Source of the DNA: Metridium senile
Lineage: Eukaryota; Cnidaria; Anthozoa; Actiniaria; Metridiidae
Direction: 5' to 3'
Length of the DNA: 64,000 nucleotides
Assembly: GCA_949775045.1 (NCBI GenBank)
Contig: OX459099.1
Span: 6,764,139 to 6,828,138, forward strand
The notes beneath the pieces are model-generated. The model made no database searches and was not told the DNA's origin. It saw only the letters and a program-made list of their open reading frames with translations. This document shows positions 62,127-64,000 of this stretch, one piece after another; within the stretch, counting starts at the first letter, position 1; each line of letters begins with the position of its first letter. Position numbers and translations under genes: made by a program.

Positions 62127-62330
62127 GCTATACTCCCCAGCCCTCTCCCCTTAGAGCCACTACACAGGCTAAAACAAAACTAGACTCCCCAGCCCCATCC
62201 CCTTAGGGCCACTACACAGGCTAAAACAAAGCTAGACTCCCCAGCCCCCTCCCCTTAGGGCCACAACACAGGCTAAAACAAAGCTAGACTCCCCAGCCCC
62301 ATCACCTTGGGGCCACTACACAGGCTACTT
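62127..62330. repeat. 52-bp tandem repeat, four copies
   Basis: Each unit has GCTAGACTCCCCAGCCCC, TCCCCTTAGGGCCACTACAC and AGGCTAAAACAAA. The period is 52 bp (starts at 62,129, 62,181, 62,233 and 62,285). Its TAGCCTG(C/T)-T--TGG complement resembles the sequence just left of the 51,284 MITE. Confidence 0.9.
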
Positions 62331-62510
62331 GTGCAATATTTGCATGTTAGAAACGCTTTATATGCGAAATCGTTAAGTGCTACACTTTAATAGCTACTGA
62401 TCCAAGAGACCAATTTATAAATAAACTTGTCACAGAGACATGCGCAGACAAACTCTACACTTGGCTGATTCCGAACAAAGCTAGAATCACTGAGCACAAC
62501 GACAACAACC

Positions 62511-63502
62511 ATGCCTTCGGTCCGTGCTGTTTTCCCTTGTTCCCGCAGTCCTCTGTTTGTTATTGTAGTTGTAATCATTGCTGTGTTGATTCTACGGGTT
62601 TTCTTACCTCTCGTGACTTCAGACAGCTCGGCATTTGGAAAGAGAAGTGGATCACAAATGCATCAGGTCACAATGCTAACGTACAATATTTGGTTTTCTC
62701 CTGAAAGAATGCGCGAGAGAATGGAAGCCTTAGGGAAGTCGTGCAACATCTTAAGCCGGACATTATGTCTTTCCAAGAAGTAACGTTAGCAAACCTCGCT
62801 GTTTTGAAACAACAAAGTTGGTTTTCCAAGTAACACTTGATACCACAAAATGCTGCTAAAATAACAAGAAAGAGTTTCGTTGTCATTTTAAGTGTGTATC
62901 CCGTCGGTAGTTGGTTCATTTACACTTACAAGAACTCCCCAAGAAAACTTATCCTAGTCGTTGCAGAGACTGAAAACATAGCTTTATCGAGTGTTCGGCT
63001 TGTCATCGCGGGGACACACTTGGCTGCGGGCTATCGAACTCGGTTACGCGAGCTACAGCTTAAAGAAGCATTTCGTCACCTGTCTGATTATGGGAATGTC
63101 TGTGTAATGGGCGATCTAAACATAGAAGATAAAGTTGATGGTGATATCGTCCTGCCTTCTCCCTGGGTTGATAGCTGGCTCTCTCTGCCTGGTAATTCTG
63201 ATAAGAACGGTTTGACCTGGGATCGAAGCAAAACCCCATTCACATCGGTGTTGAAGAGAACAGTCAATGCTACGAGTTACAGAGCGAGGCTAGACCGCGT
63301 TCTGTGCAAGCTGAAGGATTTCAAAGTCAAGGAAATGAAGGTTGTTGGTGACAAACTGACCAAATCTGGCATTCTCCCAAGTGATCATTTTGGTGTGTAC
63401 ACAGTTCTTGAATTTTCAAGAAACTCAGTGAAACAATATCACACGAAATCCGAACAGGAAGTTTACTTTAAGAGGCCACCAGGCTGGGAGAAGTTAGTGT
63501 AA
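62511..63502 (+). pseudogene. Membrane-anchored endonuclease/exonuclease/phosphatase-fold protein, TDP2-like, disrupted
   Basis: The ATG at 62,511 (CAACAACCATGCC) opens a protein with one N-terminal transmembrane helix (about residues 15-38, LFVIVVVIIAVLILRVFL) and the metal-dependent phosphodiesterase signature: MLTYNIWFSPERM, SFQEVT, VIAGTHLAAG, CVMGDLNIED, RLDRVL and SDHFGVYTVL. These give the Asn, Glu, Asp-x-Asn and Asp-His catalytic set of the TDP2/EEP family. The frame breaks near 62,736-62,738 (frameshift between MEALGK and the next block), and a TAA at 62,831-62,833 interrupts the second frame. After that it is open to 63,502. No intron signals explain the breaks. It is either a recent pseudogene or has sequence errors; all catalytic motifs remain. 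It could hydrolyse phosphotyrosyl-DNA or other phosphodiesters if intact. Confidence 0.65.
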
Positions 63503-63636
63503 AGAGTAGTATTAATTACGAGCAAAATACAAAGTGGTGCATCGTTTAACTATGTACGAAACAAATGCATACTCAGAGAATGGAAACAGTGTGCTTGATC
63601 TGAACGCCATTAAAAAGACACTGATGCCCACTAATA

Positions 63637-63740
63637 CGATTGCGTGACGACATTAAAACACGATCGCGTGAAACGCTATTAACACGATCGCGTGACGACA
63701 TAAGAAAATCGCGTTATGCTATAATACGATCGCGTGATCT
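63637..63740. repeat. ~23-bp repeat with ACGATCGCGTGA core
   Basis: The core recurs three times exactly and twice in diverged form (CGATTGCGTGACGACATTAA first), over about 100 bp. Confidence 0.75.
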
Positions 63741-63794
63741 TAATAATAAAACTTTCTTAATTCAGGGTCTGAATGGGGAGGGGGGGTCTCAATA

Positions 63795-64000
63795 TCAGTT
63801 AACGGCCGAATTTTAGCATTTCTCTCAGTTATCAGTTAAATTTTTCGGTTCTTAAAAAGACAAAGAAATATCTATTTTCATATTTATTAATTAAAAACAA
63901 AGAAATATCAGCTAACAGTTATCCTAAAAAGACACGGAATTCTCAGTTAACAGTTAATTTTTTAGCCGTTTCTCAGTTAACAGTTAACCCCATTGAGACC
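63795..64000. repeat. TCTCAGTTAACAGTTAA repeat region, continues past the window
   Basis: CAGTTAACAGTTAA or CAGTTATCAGTTAA occurs at least four times. AAAAAGACA(A/C)(A/G)GAA also repeats. No coding sequence is seen. Confidence 0.6.

Overview
The window is animal nuclear DNA. It holds two spliced genes with GT-AG introns, a clearly animal-type multidomain fatty acid synthase (FASN), a centriole/centrosome gene pair, and many fold-back transposons, SINE-like pieces and satellites. The AT-rich sequence, short introns and repeat families suggest a marine invertebrate. A cnidarian (probably anthozoan) is my best guess, because the small proteins at the left end look like ones I remember from cnidarian genome predictions. 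That taxonomic call is inference.

Layout. Positions 1-6733 hold a compact, intronless, virus-like gene cluster: eight forward genes and one reverse gene, several encoding small membrane proteins. Most carry a GTATAAA-type motif about 30-40 nt before the ATG. It looks like part of an integrated Polinton/Maverick-type or related dsDNA element cut by the left window edge. No polymerase, integrase, ATPase or protease is visible. Positions 6.9-20.8 kb are accessory DNA: repeats at the possible element edge, a 1-kb 20-bp minisatellite, a decayed OTU-protease transposon remnant with a 2A-like motif, a KR-rich ORF, a SAP-like exon, and a nested palindrome with ~1.59-kb arms, followed by fold-back elements.

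Positions 20,851-31,994 (minus) encode a complete FASN in 12 coding exons. Every exon junction keeps frame, giving 2,389 residues with KS, MAT, DH, non-catalytic middle region, ER, KR, ACP and TE. A likely 5' noncoding exon and promoter (TATA, SRE-like site beside a CCAAT box, two CACGTG E-boxes) sit at 35.16-35.44 kb.

Positions 36,954-38,354 (minus) encode a single-exon TEDC1-like protein. Head-to-head with it, 38,996-58,888 (plus) encodes CEP112 in 32 coding exons (1,003 residues). The two share a 641-bp intergenic promoter region, so a centriole-triplet gene and a centrosomal coiled-coil gene are divergently paired. CEP112 introns are packed with non-autonomous elements, several with intact target-site duplications, two LINE 3' ends, a tRNA-type SINE and several minisatellites.

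Positions 59-62.5 kb hold a 1.13-kb element flanked by a 9-bp duplication, several palindromes and a 52-bp tandem repeat. The last gene (62,511-63,502, plus) is a membrane-anchored endonuclease/exonuclease/phosphatase-fold protein resembling TDP2. It is broken by one frameshift and one in-frame stop.
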